Translations under genes and position numbers: made by a program
NCBI RefSeq assembly: GCF_009455635.1
Contig: NZ_QPER01000002.1
Span: forward strand, 2,232,001-2,296,000
Origin: Paraburkholderia agricolaris
Lineage (GTDB): Bacteria > Pseudomonadota > Gammaproteobacteria > Burkholderiales > Burkholderiaceae
DNA: 64,000 nucleotides
Direction: 5' to 3'
Notes under the pieces: generated by a model
What the model saw: only the letters and a program-made list of their open reading frames with translations
Told to the model about the DNA's origin: nothing
Database searches by the model: none
Shown: positions 32,491 to 41,478 of the stretch, piece by piece
Position numbering within the stretch: position 1 is the first letter of the stretch
How the letters are laid out: each line of letters opens with the position of its first letter

Positions 32491-34134
32491 TCAACCTGCA
32501 TGGGCGGCCGCGCTGCCATCATTGGCCGCCGGATCGGCGCCGAGCCGGTCCGCGGCAGCAACACTCGTCACACTTGCCAAAGCAGCAAGACTCGCGCCGC
32601 TGGTCAAAGCATCCGGCCCGGGCCGAATATTACCCGGGTTTGGCAGCGGTGGCGGCATTCCGTCGGCGATCATGCGAAACGCAATCGCCATGTCGTCCGC
32701 GAGCGGCCGGTCGTCGCGGTAAGTCGGCACGACACGGCGTACGCGATGCCAGAGCGCATCCGTGTGCGGCGCGCGCGGCGCATCGACGCTCTGCAGATCG
32801 TAAGCCTGTGCCGCCGCCAGCAATTCGATAGCAACAATGCGCCCGGCATTGTCGAGAATCTCCAGCGCCTTGAGCGCGGCAGGCGTGGCATGGCACAGGT
32901 GGTCCTCCTGCAAACCGGACGTGATACCGCCGTCGAGACTCGCCGGCATCGCGAGGCGCCGGTTCTGCGCCACCAGCGAAGCCGCCGTGTACTGCGCGAT
33001 CATGAAGCCGGAACAGGTGCCGCCCGGCTCCGCGAGAAACGCCGGCAAGCCGCTCACGAGCGGATTGACGAGGCGGTCGAGGCGCCGCTCGGCCATCGCC
33101 GCGACTTGCGCGATCGCGGTGGCAAGGCTGTCCATCGCCAGTGCGATCGACGCCCCCACCGCATGCGCCTGCGAATAGACACGTGGCGCTTCAGGCGTGC
33201 CGGCGACGATCGGGTTATCGGTAATCGATGCGAGTTCGCGATTGACCACGTCGGCGGTCGCGGTGAGCACGTCGCGCGCGGCGCCATGTACGTGCGGAAT
33301 GGTCCGCATGCTCAACGGGTCTTGCGTGCGCTGGCCGATCACTGCGGCGAGAATGCCGCTGTCGGCGAGCGCGATGCGCATCCGTTCTCCAACCAGATTC
33401 AGGCCCGGCGAAATGCGCAACGCCAGCGAGTCTTCATCGAAAGCCGCGATCTGGCCGCGCAGGTTCTCGAAGCTCATCGCGGCGACCACATCGGTCCAGT
33501 CGAGCAGGCGTGCGGCACGCGCCAGCGCCAACGCGGCGAGGCCCGTCACGCACGGCGTGCCGTTGACGAGGCATAAGCCCTCTTTCGCGTCGAGCACCAG
33601 CGGTTCGAGGCCGAGTTGTTGCAAAGCATCACGCCCTTTGATGCGTTCGCCGCGATAGCGCGCATGGCCCTCGCCAATACAAACCAGCGCGATATGCGCC
33701 ATATGACTCAGATAACCGACCGAGCCGAACGCCGGGACTTCCGGCAGGCAATCGGCATTGAGCAATGCGACCAGTCGATCCGCAACTTCGAGGCGAATCC
33801 CCGAATGCCCGTGCGCAAAGTTGTTGACGGCGGCCGCCATGATCGCGCGCGTCTCAGCGACACCGAGTGGCGCGCCCACGCCTACCGCGTGGCTCATCAG
33901 AATGTTGCGCGACAGGGTGCGTTGTTCGGACGGCGACACGATCACATCGCACAACGCGCCGACGCCGGTATTCACGCCATACGCGCGCATCCCGCGCTCG
34001 ACGATCTGTTCAACAAGCACGCGCGCCGCCGCGATACGCGAACGGGCTTCAGCGGAAAGTTCGAGCGGTTCACCGGCGGCGATCGCCGCCACCTGAACCC
34101 AGTCGAGAGGACGATCGGAGCGGATCACAGCCAT
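32491..34134 (-). CDS. Histidine-ammonia-lyase homologue lacking the MIO triad
   Basis: 547 aa, same fold and length as HutH. Family blocks are AYGVNTGVGAL (Tyr52), LVNGTP (Asn191), TDNP (305-308), SGFMIAQYTAASL and LQEDH (408-412). The loop that normally reads GSVGASGDLAP reads GSVGYLSHMAH (137-147): exactly the Ala-Ser-Gly that cyclises to the MIO electrophile is missing, with the frame intact on both sides. The usual QDxYSLR is QDPLSMR (271-277), and the GNFHG block is replaced by SQAHAVG. It therefore cannot work like HutH. It may catalyse an MIO-independent elimination, for example trimethylamine release from ergothioneine as by ergothionase, an activity reported from a Burkholderia strain. 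It lies downstream of a complete ABC importer and upstream of a HutC regulator on one strand. No strong ribosome site is seen. Confidence 0.8.
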   Translation of the reverse strand: MAVIRSDRPLDWVQVAAIAAGEPLELSAEARSRIAAARVLVEQIVERGMRAYGVNTGVGALCDVIVSPSEQRTLSRNILMSHAVGVGAPLGVAETRAIMAAAVNNFAHGHSGIRLEVADRLVALLNADCLPEVPAFGSVGYLSHMAHIALVCIGEGHARYRGERIKGRDALQQLGLEPLVLDAKEGLCLVNGTPCVTGLAALALARAARLLDWTDVVAAMSFENLRGQIAAFDEDSLALRISPGLNLVGERMRIALADSGILAAVIGQRTQDPLSMRTIPHVHGAARDVLTATADVVNRELASITDNPIVAGTPEAPRVYSQAHAVGASIALAMDSLATAIAQVAAMAERRLDRLVNPLVSGLPAFLAEPGGTCSGFMIAQYTAASLVAQNRRLAMPASLDGGITSGLQEDHLCHATPAALKALEILDNAGRIVAIELLAAAQAYDLQSVDAPRAPHTDALWHRVRRVVPTYRDDRPLADDMAIAFRMIADGMPPPLPNPGNIRPGPDALTSGASLAALASVTSVAAADRLGADPAANDGSAAAHAG

Positions 34135-34188
34135 GGTAGTGCCCGGTGCGGTGAAGTGACGAAGGAATAAGCAGCGAATGCTGATGAA

Positions 34189-34980
34189 TTAATTAGTCGT
34201 GCGATCCTGGTGACTCGACACGAACTGGCGGAACCGGTCCGACTTGCACTCGACGAACACTTCGTCCGGCGTACCATCGGCTTCGACCTGACCTTGATGC
34301 AGGAACATCACGCGATTCGACACGTGCCGCGCGAAGCCCATCTCGTGCGTGACGACCAGCATCGTGCGGCCTTCTTCGGCGAGCGAGCGCATCACACGCA
34401 GCACTTCACCAACCAGTTCCGGATCGAGCGCCGAGGTCGGTTCGTCGAACAGCATCACCTTCGGATGCATCGCCAAAGCGCGCGCGATCGCCACGCGCTG
34501 CTGCTGGCCGCCGGACAGATGCGCCGGATAGTGGCCGCGCTTTTCCGCCAGGCCGACTTTCGCGAGCAACGCTTCCGCCTCTTCAACCGATTCGGCTCGG
34601 CTGCGCTTTTGGACACGCATCGGCCCTTCGATCAGGTTCTCCAGCACGGTCATATGCGACCACAGGTTGAAGTTCTGAAACACCATGCCGAGTTGCGAAC
34701 GCACCCGGTCCACCTGGCGGCGGTCGCTCGGTTGCAGCTTGCCGTCACCGCGCCGCTTCATTTTCAGTTCTTCGCCGCCGAGCGCGACCGAGCCGTCATC
34801 CGGCGTTTCGAGCAGATTCAGGCAGCGCAGGAAGGTGCTCTTGCCGGAACCGCTCGCGCCGAGAATCGAAATCACGTCGCCTTGATGGGCGTCCAGCGAA
34901 ATGCCTTTGAGCACATGGTGGTCGCCGAACGACTTATGGATGTTCTTGACCGACAGTGCAACGGGTGCCGTAGCATTCAT
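34189..34980 (-). CDS. Polar amino acid ABC transporter ATP-binding protein (cassette 2)
   Basis: 263 aa. Walker A is GASGSGKST (41-49), the signature LSGGQQQR (155-162), Walker B VMLFDE (175-180) and the switch [13 protein letters not shown] lies 6 nt before the ATG at 34980; a longer frame from 35088 would overlap the permease end and adds Arg-rich residues, so I rejected it. It starts 34 nt after the permease stop and ends 54 nt before the lyase homologue. Confidence 0.94.
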   Translation of the reverse strand: MNATAPVALSVKNIHKSFGDHHVLKGISLDAHQGDVISILGASGSGKSTFLRCLNLLETPDDGSVALGGEELKMKRRGDGKLQPSDRRQVDRVRSQLGMVFQNFNLWSHMTVLENLIEGPMRVQKRSRAESVEEAEALLAKVGLAEKRGHYPAHLSGGQQQRVAIARALAMHPKVMLFDEPTSALDPELVGEVLRVMRSLAEEGRTMLVVTHEMGFARHVSNRVMFLHQGQVEADGTPDEVFVECKSDRFRQFVSSHQDRTTN

Positions 34981-35014
34981 AGGGTTCTCCAGATTCTGCA
35001 AGAAGTGCGATCGT

Positions 35015-35770
35015 TCAGGGCGTAGCGCGGCGCGCTTCGGTCGTGGTCGAAACCGGCCGGCTCGGCGCGCTTTGCGCGGGCGCCGCACGCAAATGGCGCG
35101 ACAGGCGCGTCTCGAGGAAACCGAGCAACCGCACGATGACGAAATTCAGGAACAGATAGATCAACGCGGCGCAGATGAATACTTCCGTAGTGCGGTACGT
35201 TTGCTGAATGATCTGCTGCGCGACACCGGTCACTTCCCACACGGTGACGAGACTTGCGAGCGCGGTGGATTTGACGAGCAGCACGGCCTCGGTGGAGTAC
35301 GCGGGCAGACACTGACGCAACGCAATCGGACCGATCACACGGCGCAGCAGCGCGAAACCCGACAAGCCGATCGAATAGCCCGCTTCGATCTGGCCGACCG
35401 GCACGGCCATCAAGCCACCGCGAATAATCTCGGCGGTATATCCAGCGGTGCACAGCGCCAACGACAAAACCGCGCACATGTACGGCTCGCGCAACACCGG
35501 CCACAGAAAGCTCTCGCGAATCACGCCGAACTGGCCCATGCCGTAGTACACCAGGAACATCTGGATCAGCAGCGGCGAGCCGCGGAACACAAGGATATAA
35601 GCACGCGCGAAGCGGTTCGGCAGCCAGTGAGGCGACACGCGCATCGTGACGATCACGAGCGAAAGCAGGCCACCCAGAATCAGCGAGCAGAAAAACAGCC
35701 CGAGTGTGGTCGGCACGGCCGCGATCAGTTGCCGCAGCGTATCGAGCAGGAAATCGAAGTCGAAATGCAT
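35015..35770 (-). CDS. Polar amino acid ABC transporter permease (cassette 2, second)
   Basis: 251 aa HisMQ-type permease. It has [20 protein letters not shown] and the EAA-loop region [20 protein letters not shown], followed by [20 protein letters not shown]. The C-terminal tail is longer than usual (about 30 residues, Ala/Ser/Pro/Thr-rich). It follows the other permease by 15 nt. Confidence 0.92.
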   Translation of the reverse strand: MHFDFDFLLDTLRQLIAAVPTTLGLFFCSLILGGLLSLVIVTMRVSPHWLPNRFARAYILVFRGSPLLIQMFLVYYGMGQFGVIRESFLWPVLREPYMCAVLSLALCTAGYTAEIIRGGLMAVPVGQIEAGYSIGLSGFALLRRVIGPIALRQCLPAYSTEAVLLVKSTALASLVTVWEVTGVAQQIIQQTYRTTEVFICAALIYLFLNFVIVRLLGFLETRLSRHLRAAPAQSAPSRPVSTTTEARRATP

Positions 35771-35785
35771 GATGTCCGGTCCTCG

Positions 35786-36508
35786 TCAGTTGCGCGCGAA
35801 GTTGCGCTTGAAGGATCGGCCCACGCGCGCTTCGGCGCGGTTGAAGACCCGGTTCGAAATGCTGGTCATCAGCAGATACAACGCGCCGCCCACCACGAAG
35901 AACGTGAAGTATTGATGCGTCGAACCCGCCGCCACCTGGCTCACGCGCAGCAATTCGGCGAGCCCCGTGACGGAAATCAGCGCCGAGTCTTTCAGGCTCA
36001 ATTGCCAGACATTGCCGATGCCCGGCAACGCGAAACGCAGCACTTGCGGAATCAGAATGCGGCGCGCCATGGTCATGGTGGGCATGCCGATCGAACGCGC
36101 CGCTTCGAGCTCGCCGCGCGATACCGCGAGCACCGCCGAGCGGTACACCTCGGCCTGATACGCGCCGGAAATCATGCCGACCGCGAGCGCGCCCACCACG
36201 AACGGCGGCACGCCGACAAAGCCGTCCGCGCCGAACCATTGACCGATCGTGGTTACAAGCGTCGAGCCGCCAAAATAGAACAGATAGATGACGAGCAACT
36301 CAGGTACGCCACGAAACACCGTGGTGTACGTATCACCGATCACGCGCAGCGTGCGAAACCGCGACAGCTTGGCCGCCGCGACCAGCGCGCCGAATACGGC
36401 GCCGACCGCGAGCGCTGCCAGCGTGAGCGCGACCGTCATCAATGCCGCGAGCAGCAACACGCCGCCCCAGCCCTCCGGCCCGAAGCCGAGCATCTCTATC
36501 AGAGCCAT
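35786..36508 (-). CDS. Polar amino acid ABC transporter permease (cassette 2, first)
   Basis: 240 aa HisMQ-type permease. TVFRGVPELLVIYLFYFGG and the EAA loop GELEAARSIGMPTMTMARRI identify it, with LIPQVLRFALPGIGNVWQLS after it. A GAGGGGTAGGGA stretch precedes the ATG. It is 105 nt downstream of the binding-protein gene and forms a heterodimer with the next permease. Confidence 0.92.
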   Translation of the reverse strand: MALIEMLGFGPEGWGGVLLLAALMTVALTLAALAVGAVFGALVAAAKLSRFRTLRVIGDTYTTVFRGVPELLVIYLFYFGGSTLVTTIGQWFGADGFVGVPPFVVGALAVGMISGAYQAEVYRSAVLAVSRGELEAARSIGMPTMTMARRILIPQVLRFALPGIGNVWQLSLKDSALISVTGLAELLRVSQVAAGSTHQYFTFFVVGGALYLLMTSISNRVFNRAEARVGRSFKRNFARN

Positions 36509-36613
36509 TCCCTACCCCTCATCCATTGCGACGGATCGAACCAGCCGGCCTGCCCGGTTTCTTCACACCGCGCAGGCCGTTACTTCTGAACGCTCAAGCA
36601 GATCAGGAGCGAA

Positions 36614-37474
36614 TCAAGGCGTGACGTCGGTCTTGAACCACTTGGTGGAGAGCTTCTTGACGGTGCCGTCTGCAAGCGCGGCGCCAATCGCGGTGTCGAA
36701 TTTCGCTTTCAGGTCAGCGTCCTGCTTGCGGAACGCGAGACCTTCACCCGGACCCCAGATCGGGCCGCCGATCTTCGGGCCGGCCATGACGACCGACGCG
36801 TTGTCCTTCTTGTCCATGTTGGCGGCGTAGTAAGTCACGTCGTCGAACGAGGCGTCGATACGGCCGTTGGCCAGATCGAGGTCGCGCTCAGGCGAGGTCT
36901 TGTAGACACGGATCGTGGAGACGTCCTTGAAACCGTCGTTGATGAACTTGGTGTAGACCGTGCCTGACTGAATGCCGATGGTCTTGCCCTTCAGTTGCTT
37001 GCGCAACGCGTCGACGGTGGGTTGATCGGTTTTCGGATCGCCCGACAGCTTGACGACCGGCGCGCCCGGCGCAGCCTTGGGCAACACCTTCGCGTCGGTC
37101 ACGGCGAACGTGGCCGGCGTGGCGGCGTAGGGCCTGGAGAACGCAATGATCTTTTCGCGTTCCGGCGTGATCGAAATCGCGTCCATCAGCACGTCGAACT
37201 TGCCCGCCTGCAGACCGGGAATCATGCCGTCCCAGTCTTGCGCCACGAGGTTGCATTGCAGCTTGATGCGCTCGCACAGATTGGCGACCAGCTCAGGTTC
37301 GAAGCCGCCCAGCTTGCCGCCCGGCAGCGTCAGGTTCCATGGTGCGTAACCGCCCTCCAGGGCGATCGTCACCGTCTTCCAGTCTTTGGCCTGCACCGGT
37401 GCCGCGAAAATCGTCGCGGCACCGAGAACGGCACCCATCACTGCTTTTGCTAACGTCGTGCGCTTCACTTTCAC
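36614..37474 (-). CDS. Amino-acid-type ABC transporter substrate-binding protein (cassette 2)
   Basis: 286 aa with a GTG start behind AAGGAG. The signal peptide (MKVKRTTLAKAVMGAVLGAA...) is probably cut after PVQA near residue 29. The mature part has TIALEGGYAPWNLTLPGGKL, FDVLMDAISITPEREKIIAF and an extra loop KVLPKAAPGAPVVKL before LKGKTIGIQSGTVY. The loop is like those of opine- or arginine-binding relatives. It heads the leftward operon SBP-permease-permease-ATPase-lyase homologue-HutC. Two HutC-like palindromes lie upstream. Confidence 0.9.
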   Translation of the reverse strand: MKVKRTTLAKAVMGAVLGAATIFAAPVQAKDWKTVTIALEGGYAPWNLTLPGGKLGGFEPELVANLCERIKLQCNLVAQDWDGMIPGLQAGKFDVLMDAISITPEREKIIAFSRPYAATPATFAVTDAKVLPKAAPGAPVVKLSGDPKTDQPTVDALRKQLKGKTIGIQSGTVYTKFINDGFKDVSTIRVYKTSPERDLDLANGRIDASFDDVTYYAANMDKKDNASVVMAGPKIGGPIWGPGEGLAFRKQDADLKAKFDTAIGAALADGTVKKLSTKWFKTDVTP

Positions 37475-37532
37475 GTCGAAACTCCTTGGATTGGGGAAAC
37501 CGTCGAACTGGATCTTCTAACTGCACCTTAAT

Positions 37533-37545
37533 TTGTATAGACAAG
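37533..37545. promoter_or_regulatory. HutC-like operator upstream of cassette 2
   Basis: TTGTATAGACAAG, with TTGT and ACAA half-sites, 59 nt upstream of the GTG of the cassette 2 binding protein. It is close to operators described for HutC regulators (TTGTATA-type palindromes). Confidence 0.6.
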
Positions 37546-37706
37546 TCTGCATGAGTCAAAAAGCCATCGCAAGAGGATTTGTTTGAAATCACGCAGATCA
37601 TCGGGTAAGCCCCTATAAGATGCCGTGTGACAAGGCTTTAAAGGGTGCTTCGACCGCACGAAGATGGCGCACCGAGCGTAGCCGGGTGCACCAATTCGAT
37701 TTCTTT

Positions 37707-37716
37707 TGTCTAGACA
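37707..37716. promoter_or_regulatory. Second HutC-like palindrome upstream of cassette 2
   Basis: TGTCTAGACA is a perfect 10-bp palindrome within TTGTCTAGACAG, related to the site at 37533-37545. It is 233 nt upstream of the binding-protein start, so looping between two sites is possible. Confidence 0.5.
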
Positions 37717-37765
37717 GGTTGGCGTCTGAAGTGCTGGCGCACTTCGAATCGGCGCGTTGCGCGCC

Positions 37766-38446
37766 CTACCAGATGAACGGCACGAAGCGGTAACGCACGC
37801 GTGCGATGTAGCCGGTATAGCCGTCGAGTTGTTCCGCCAGTACGCGCTCCTCACGTACCGCGCGCCAGCCGATACCGATCACCATCACCGGCACGCAGGC
37901 AAGCCCCCACCATGAACCAAGCAGCAACGGCGTGCCGATGAACAGCAACAACGCGGCCGAGTACATGGGATGACGGACATGGGCATACAGGCCGGTGTCG
38001 ATGACTTTATGGCCGCGGCCTGTCTGAATCTTCACAACCGGTGCGGCATAGCTATTGGCCCGGAAAACGATCACACACAGGAGCAGGCAAACGAGAATGC
38101 ACAGCGAGCCGAGACTCACCAGCCAAACCGGAAACGGCGCCGACCAGCGATAACGCATGGCATCGAGTCCCATCAGGACGAGCCAGGCGCCCCAGGCCAC
38201 CGTCACCGCCATCATGAAAATCCGATCCCAGTGGCTTTGTTGCGCCTGAACGATCGGCGCGAGACGCTCGGCAAGCAGACCAGGGTCGTGGCGCGCCAGC
38301 CACAAACCAACCCACAGACTCAGCCCGCCTGTCTCGATCAGATACCACCACCCCGCAGGCCAGGCGAACGTGCCCGCGGCGCCGAACAGCAGCGCGCCCA
38401 TGCATGCCAGCCAGAGCGACGTTTGGAGGATGAGGCGCGTGATCAT
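37766..38446 (-). CDS. Isoprenylcysteine-carboxyl-methyltransferase-like membrane protein
   Basis: 226 aa with about five membrane helices. The C-terminal half carries the ICMT/phospholipid methyltransferase pattern: GLYAHVRHPMYSAALLLFIG, a hydrophobic helix, then REERVLAEQLDGYTGYIARV. Such proteins bind S-adenosylmethionine at the membrane and methylate lipids or small molecules; the substrate here is unknown. It stands alone, transcribed toward cassette 2 with 72 nt between it and the N-acetyltransferase gene upstream. Confidence 0.85.
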   Translation of the reverse strand: MITRLILQTSLWLACMGALLFGAAGTFAWPAGWWYLIETGGLSLWVGLWLARHDPGLLAERLAPIVQAQQSHWDRIFMMAVTVAWGAWLVLMGLDAMRYRWSAPFPVWLVSLGSLCILVCLLLCVIVFRANSYAAPVVKIQTGRGHKVIDTGLYAHVRHPMYSAALLLFIGTPLLLGSWWGLACVPVMVIGIGWRAVREERVLAEQLDGYTGYIARVRYRFVPFIW

Positions 38447-38518
38447 GGTTGGGTCGTGGCGCTTGTAAGTGGTTGTGGGTGAAAGGAGCGCCGCCTGGGC
38501 GCTCGTTATGCCCCGGCC

Positions 38519-39349
38519 TCAGGCGGAAGCCGAACTGACGCGCCCGAATACGTCCGCAATGTCGATGTCGCCCGTGTTCAGGCCGAATTGATCGTGCAGG
38601 CAAGCCGCGAGTTCGTCCGCACTCTTCAGTTGCCGCTCGCTGATGACCTGGCCATCCGCCGCGCGTTCGTTCAACTGGTTGTCGAGCAAGGTCAGGCGCG
38701 ATTCCGGCAGGACGAGGCAAACGATCAGGTGATTCAGGAACACGGATTCCGGTGCGGTCGAGGTGTACCAGTTCGACGTCTCGTAGTCGATCCATTCGAC
38801 CGGGTGCAGGTCGAAACGGTAGACGCGAGCCCAGGATTCATCGCGAGACTGCACTTCGAGATAGAGCGCACCGCGCGCCGCATCGGCCAGACGGAACGTG
38901 CCCAGCTGCGTGGGCTGCGCGCTGCCGGCGACGAGCCGCAGCGGAGCGGTCAGCGTCACGCTGCCGAAACCGACGTCGGCGATCCACGCTTCGTTCCTGA
39001 TGTCGACACGCAGGACCATGTGCGTACGCGGCGGAATCGCGCCGGATTCGCGGCCCCAAAGAACCCGGCCGAGCAAAGGCGTTACGTCGAAGCCCAACTG
39101 CATCAGGACATTCGCGAACAGTGCGTTCTGTTCGAAGCAATAGCCGCCGCGTTTTTGCGTAATCAGCTTGTGTTCGATTGATTCGAGATCGAGTTTCACC
39201 GCGCGATGCGTGAGCGGGTTCAGGTTCTCGAAAGGGATCGATCGGGGGTGCAGCTTATGGAGTTCCTGAAGCACTTCCAACGTCGCCGCGCGAGGCCCTT
39301 GGTAGCCTATGCGGGTGAAGTAATTTTCCAGATTCACGGTATGTGACAT
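38519..39349 (-). CDS. Arylamine N-acetyltransferase
   Basis: 276 aa cytosolic enzyme that moves acetyl from acetyl-CoA to arylamines and hydrazines. The catalytic triad is clear: Cys71 in RGGYCFEQN, His110 in RTHMVLRV and Asp125 in ADVGFGS. The length is normal for bacterial NAT. The ATG at 39349 (MSHTVNLENYF) was chosen over one 180 nt upstream because it begins the conserved domain. It may share a transcript with the methyltransferase gene downstream. Confidence 0.94.
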   Translation of the reverse strand: MSHTVNLENYFTRIGYQGPRAATLEVLQELHKLHPRSIPFENLNPLTHRAVKLDLESIEHKLITQKRGGYCFEQNALFANVLMQLGFDVTPLLGRVLWGRESGAIPPRTHMVLRVDIRNEAWIADVGFGSVTLTAPLRLVAGSAQPTQLGTFRLADAARGALYLEVQSRDESWARVYRFDLHPVEWIDYETSNWYTSTAPESVFLNHLIVCLVLPESRLTLLDNQLNERAADGQVISERQLKSADELAACLHDQFGLNTGDIDIADVFGRVSSASA

Positions 39350-39694
39350 CGGTGTCGTCCCGGTAGGGTTTGGAAATTGTGCGCCTGATGTGCACCTGGT
39401 GCGCGCTTGAGAAGTGCTTCGCGCCATGGCGCGACATCGGAAGATGATCATAGCTTCTTTTGTTACCCGCTCGACGGAACACGAATCCCACGACTCGCCG
39501 CCTGCCTGTTCATATCTGCTTCCTGACATTGAGCTTTCGAGTTACTCCGGCTCTTCGCCCCCGCTCCGCCCAGCAGCCATTCGATATGACCAAATTCATA
39601 CTAAAGCATTACATATTTATTCGGTTTAATTTACATACAAACAACCTTTAGTAGCAGTCCGTAAAGCTCGAAATTACACCCTAGTAATATTGAT

Positions 39695-39713
39695 GCGAAT
39701 CGTTCTCATTTGT
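39695..39713 (+). promoter_or_regulatory. Fur-box-like site
   Basis: GCGAATCGTTCTCATTTGT. Read on the other strand it contains TGAGAAC-G-ATTCGCA, which agrees with the 7-1-7 Fur consensus TGATAAT-N-ATTATCA at ten of fourteen positions. It directly abuts the promoter at 39715-39743, as expected for an iron-dependent repressor. A closely similar site precedes the TonB receptor gene. Confidence 0.7.
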
Positions 39714-39714
39714 G

Positions 39715-39743
39715 TTGACGCACCTATGCCGCGTGCGTACGAT
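39715..39743 (+). promoter_or_regulatory. Sigma-70 promoter of the porin-iron operon
   Basis: TTGACG at 39715-39720 and TACGAT at 39738-39743 are separated by 17 bp. They match the -35 and -10 consensus at five and four of six positions. Transcription would begin near 39750, about 105 nt before the porin ATG. Confidence 0.6.
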
Positions 39744-39854
39744 CTCGCCATCTGCTGCATCCGGCGTCGCGAACCGATGTGGCAACTCGCAAGCTTACGG
39801 CAACGTAATGCCGCGATGGTTAGATCAGTCGATACAACACAAATAAGGATTTCG

Positions 39855-41366
39855 ATGAAGTTCGCCCAATCAACTGAACGCACCGGCCAGGTGCGTTGGC
39901 TTCGCGACGCCGGCACCGCGCGCCGTTCGCGTTTGCCTTCGATGCGGCGCCTTGCGCTCTGCACCGCTTTCGCCTGGGCCTCGTTGACCGCCGGCGTAGC
40001 CATGGCCGACGCCAATCCCGATGCCGCACCGGAAGCGCCCGAAGCCGACCTGAACATCAAGGCGACTCAAACGAATCAATGGACCGGCGTGTGGAATCGC
40101 GCGACGTTGCTCGGCGACATCGGCGGCCTGCGCCCCTGGCTCGGCAAATACGGCGTGACGTTCGCGCTCACCGAAACCAGTGAAGTGCTCGACAACCTGC
40201 GCGGCGGCCTTGCGCGCGGCGCGGATTACGACGGCCTCACGACTGCGACCTTGCAGATGGATACGCAAAAGGCGTTCGGTTTGCCGGGCGGCCTGTTCAA
40301 CGTTAGCGCGTTGCAGATCCACGGCGCCAACCTCAGCGCCAACAAGCTGGGTACGCTGAACACGGCGAGCGGTATCGAAGCCGACGACGCCACCCGCCTG
40401 TGGGAATTGTGGTATCAGCAATCGTTCCTGAACAAGCGTGTCGACATCAAGATCGGTCAGCAGAGTATCGACCAGGAGTTCATCACCAGTTCGAACGCGG
40501 CACTGTTCGTCAACACGATGTTCGGCTGGCCCGCCCTGCCGTCATACGACATGCCCTCCGGCGGTCCCGCCTATCCGCTGTCCGATCTCGGCGTGCGCGT
40601 GCGCGGACAGATCACACCTTCGTTGACGGCGCTCGTCGGCGTATTTGACGGCGATCCGCTCGGCAACAATCCGAACAACAAGAGCGGCACCAACTTCAAC
40701 CTGCATAACGGCACGTTGTACATCGGCGAGCTGCAGTACGCGATCAATCAGCCGGCCGACGGTGAAATGGTCGGCGCGGGCGGCGGCGGTCTGCCCGGCA
40801 CCTACAAGCTCGGCCTCTGGTACAACAACGGCAGCTTCGCCGATCAGCGCTTCGACAACACCGGCCTTTCGCTTGCGAACCCGGCGAGCACCGGCGTCGC
40901 GCAGAACCATCACGGCGACTACAGCATCTACGCGGTAGCCGACCAGATGATCTGGCGCCCGGATCCGGACGAGCCGCGCAGCCTCAGCGTTTTCGGACGA
41001 GTGATGGGCGCACCGGGCGACCGCAATCTGGTGAGTCTCTCCGCCAACCTCGGCATCGTGCTGAAAGCGCCGTTCGCCGGCCGCGACAACGACAGCGCCG
41101 GCATCGCGCTCACCTACATCAAGATCGGCAACCACGCGAACGGCCTCGATCAGGATAACCAGGTATTCAGTGGCGGCCCCTATGGCGTGCGCACCAGCGA
41201 AACCACACTTGAAGCGACCTACCAGTATCAGGTCAACCCGTGGTGGCAATTGCAAGCCGATGCGCAATACACGTTCAATGCCGGCGCCGGCCAGAACCCG
41301 AGCGCGCCGACGCAACCGCTGCGCAATACGTTCGTGGTCGGCCTGCGGACCAACATCACGTTCTGA
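39855..41366 (+). CDS. OprB-family outer-membrane porin
   Basis: 503 aa. Its N-terminus is long and basic before a signal-like stretch MRRLALCTAFAWASLTAGVA, so an internal start at that Met (39942) is possible; AAGGAT before the ATG at 39855 favours the longer form. The mature part matches carbohydrate-selective porin OprB: GVTFALTETSEVLDNLRGG, VDIKIGQQSIDQEFI, GVRVRGQITPSLTALVGVFD, and a C-terminal strand ending LRTNITF with the terminal Phe needed for outer-membrane assembly. It heads a rightward operon with a beta-propeller, a DyP peroxidase and an iron ABC transporter, behind a Fur-like box. That context argues for a role in iron supply or in uptake of a sugar-like iron ligand. Confidence 0.9.
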   Translation: MKFAQSTERTGQVRWLRDAGTARRSRLPSMRRLALCTAFAWASLTAGVAMADANPDAAPEAPEADLNIKATQTNQWTGVWNRATLLGDIGGLRPWLGKYGVTFALTETSEVLDNLRGGLARGADYDGLTTATLQMDTQKAFGLPGGLFNVSALQIHGANLSANKLGTLNTASGIEADDATRLWELWYQQSFLNKRVDIKIGQQSIDQEFITSSNAALFVNTMFGWPALPSYDMPSGGPAYPLSDLGVRVRGQITPSLTALVGVFDGDPLGNNPNNKSGTNFNLHNGTLYIGELQYAINQPADGEMVGAGGGGLPGTYKLGLWYNNGSFADQRFDNTGLSLANPASTGVAQNHHGDYSIYAVADQMIWRPDPDEPRSLSVFGRVMGAPGDRNLVSLSANLGIVLKAPFAGRDNDSAGIALTYIKIGNHANGLDQDNQVFSGGPYGVRTSETTLEATYQYQVNPWWQLQADAQYTFNAGAGQNPSAPTQPLRNTFVVGLRTNITF

Positions 41367-41478
41367 TGCCGTTCGCCATGACTACCCACGCAGATTCGCA
41401 TACCCAAGTTAAATCGAACTCCATGCTTTCGATCATGACCGCAACTACCGCTTTGTGCTCAGGCACGGAGGCACACTC

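Larger units (their letters stand above)
39350..39854. other. Divergent promoter region, NAT gene / iron operon
   Basis: 505 nt with no supported gene. The part from 39580 to 39700 is strikingly AT-rich. ACTAAAG at 39600-39606 and CTTTAGT at 39646-39652 form a widely spaced inverted repeat. The right side contains a Fur-box-like site and a promoter for the porin-iron operon. Confidence 0.6.

Noticed and set aside
33690..33740. A frameshift or deletion artefact removing the ASG codons
   Set aside because: The reading frame is intact and conserved on both sides, the loss is exactly three codons, and other active-site motifs are altered too, so it looks like a diverged family rather than an error.
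32491..34134. Calling this gene a normal hutH
   Set aside because: The MIO triad is absent and hutU, hutI and hutG are not nearby, so histidine ammonia-lyase activity is not supported.
34901..36589. A 562-codon plus-strand frame across the cassette 2 permeases
   Set aside because: It is antisense to two well-supported permeases; its Arg/His/Gln-rich product is a typical shadow.
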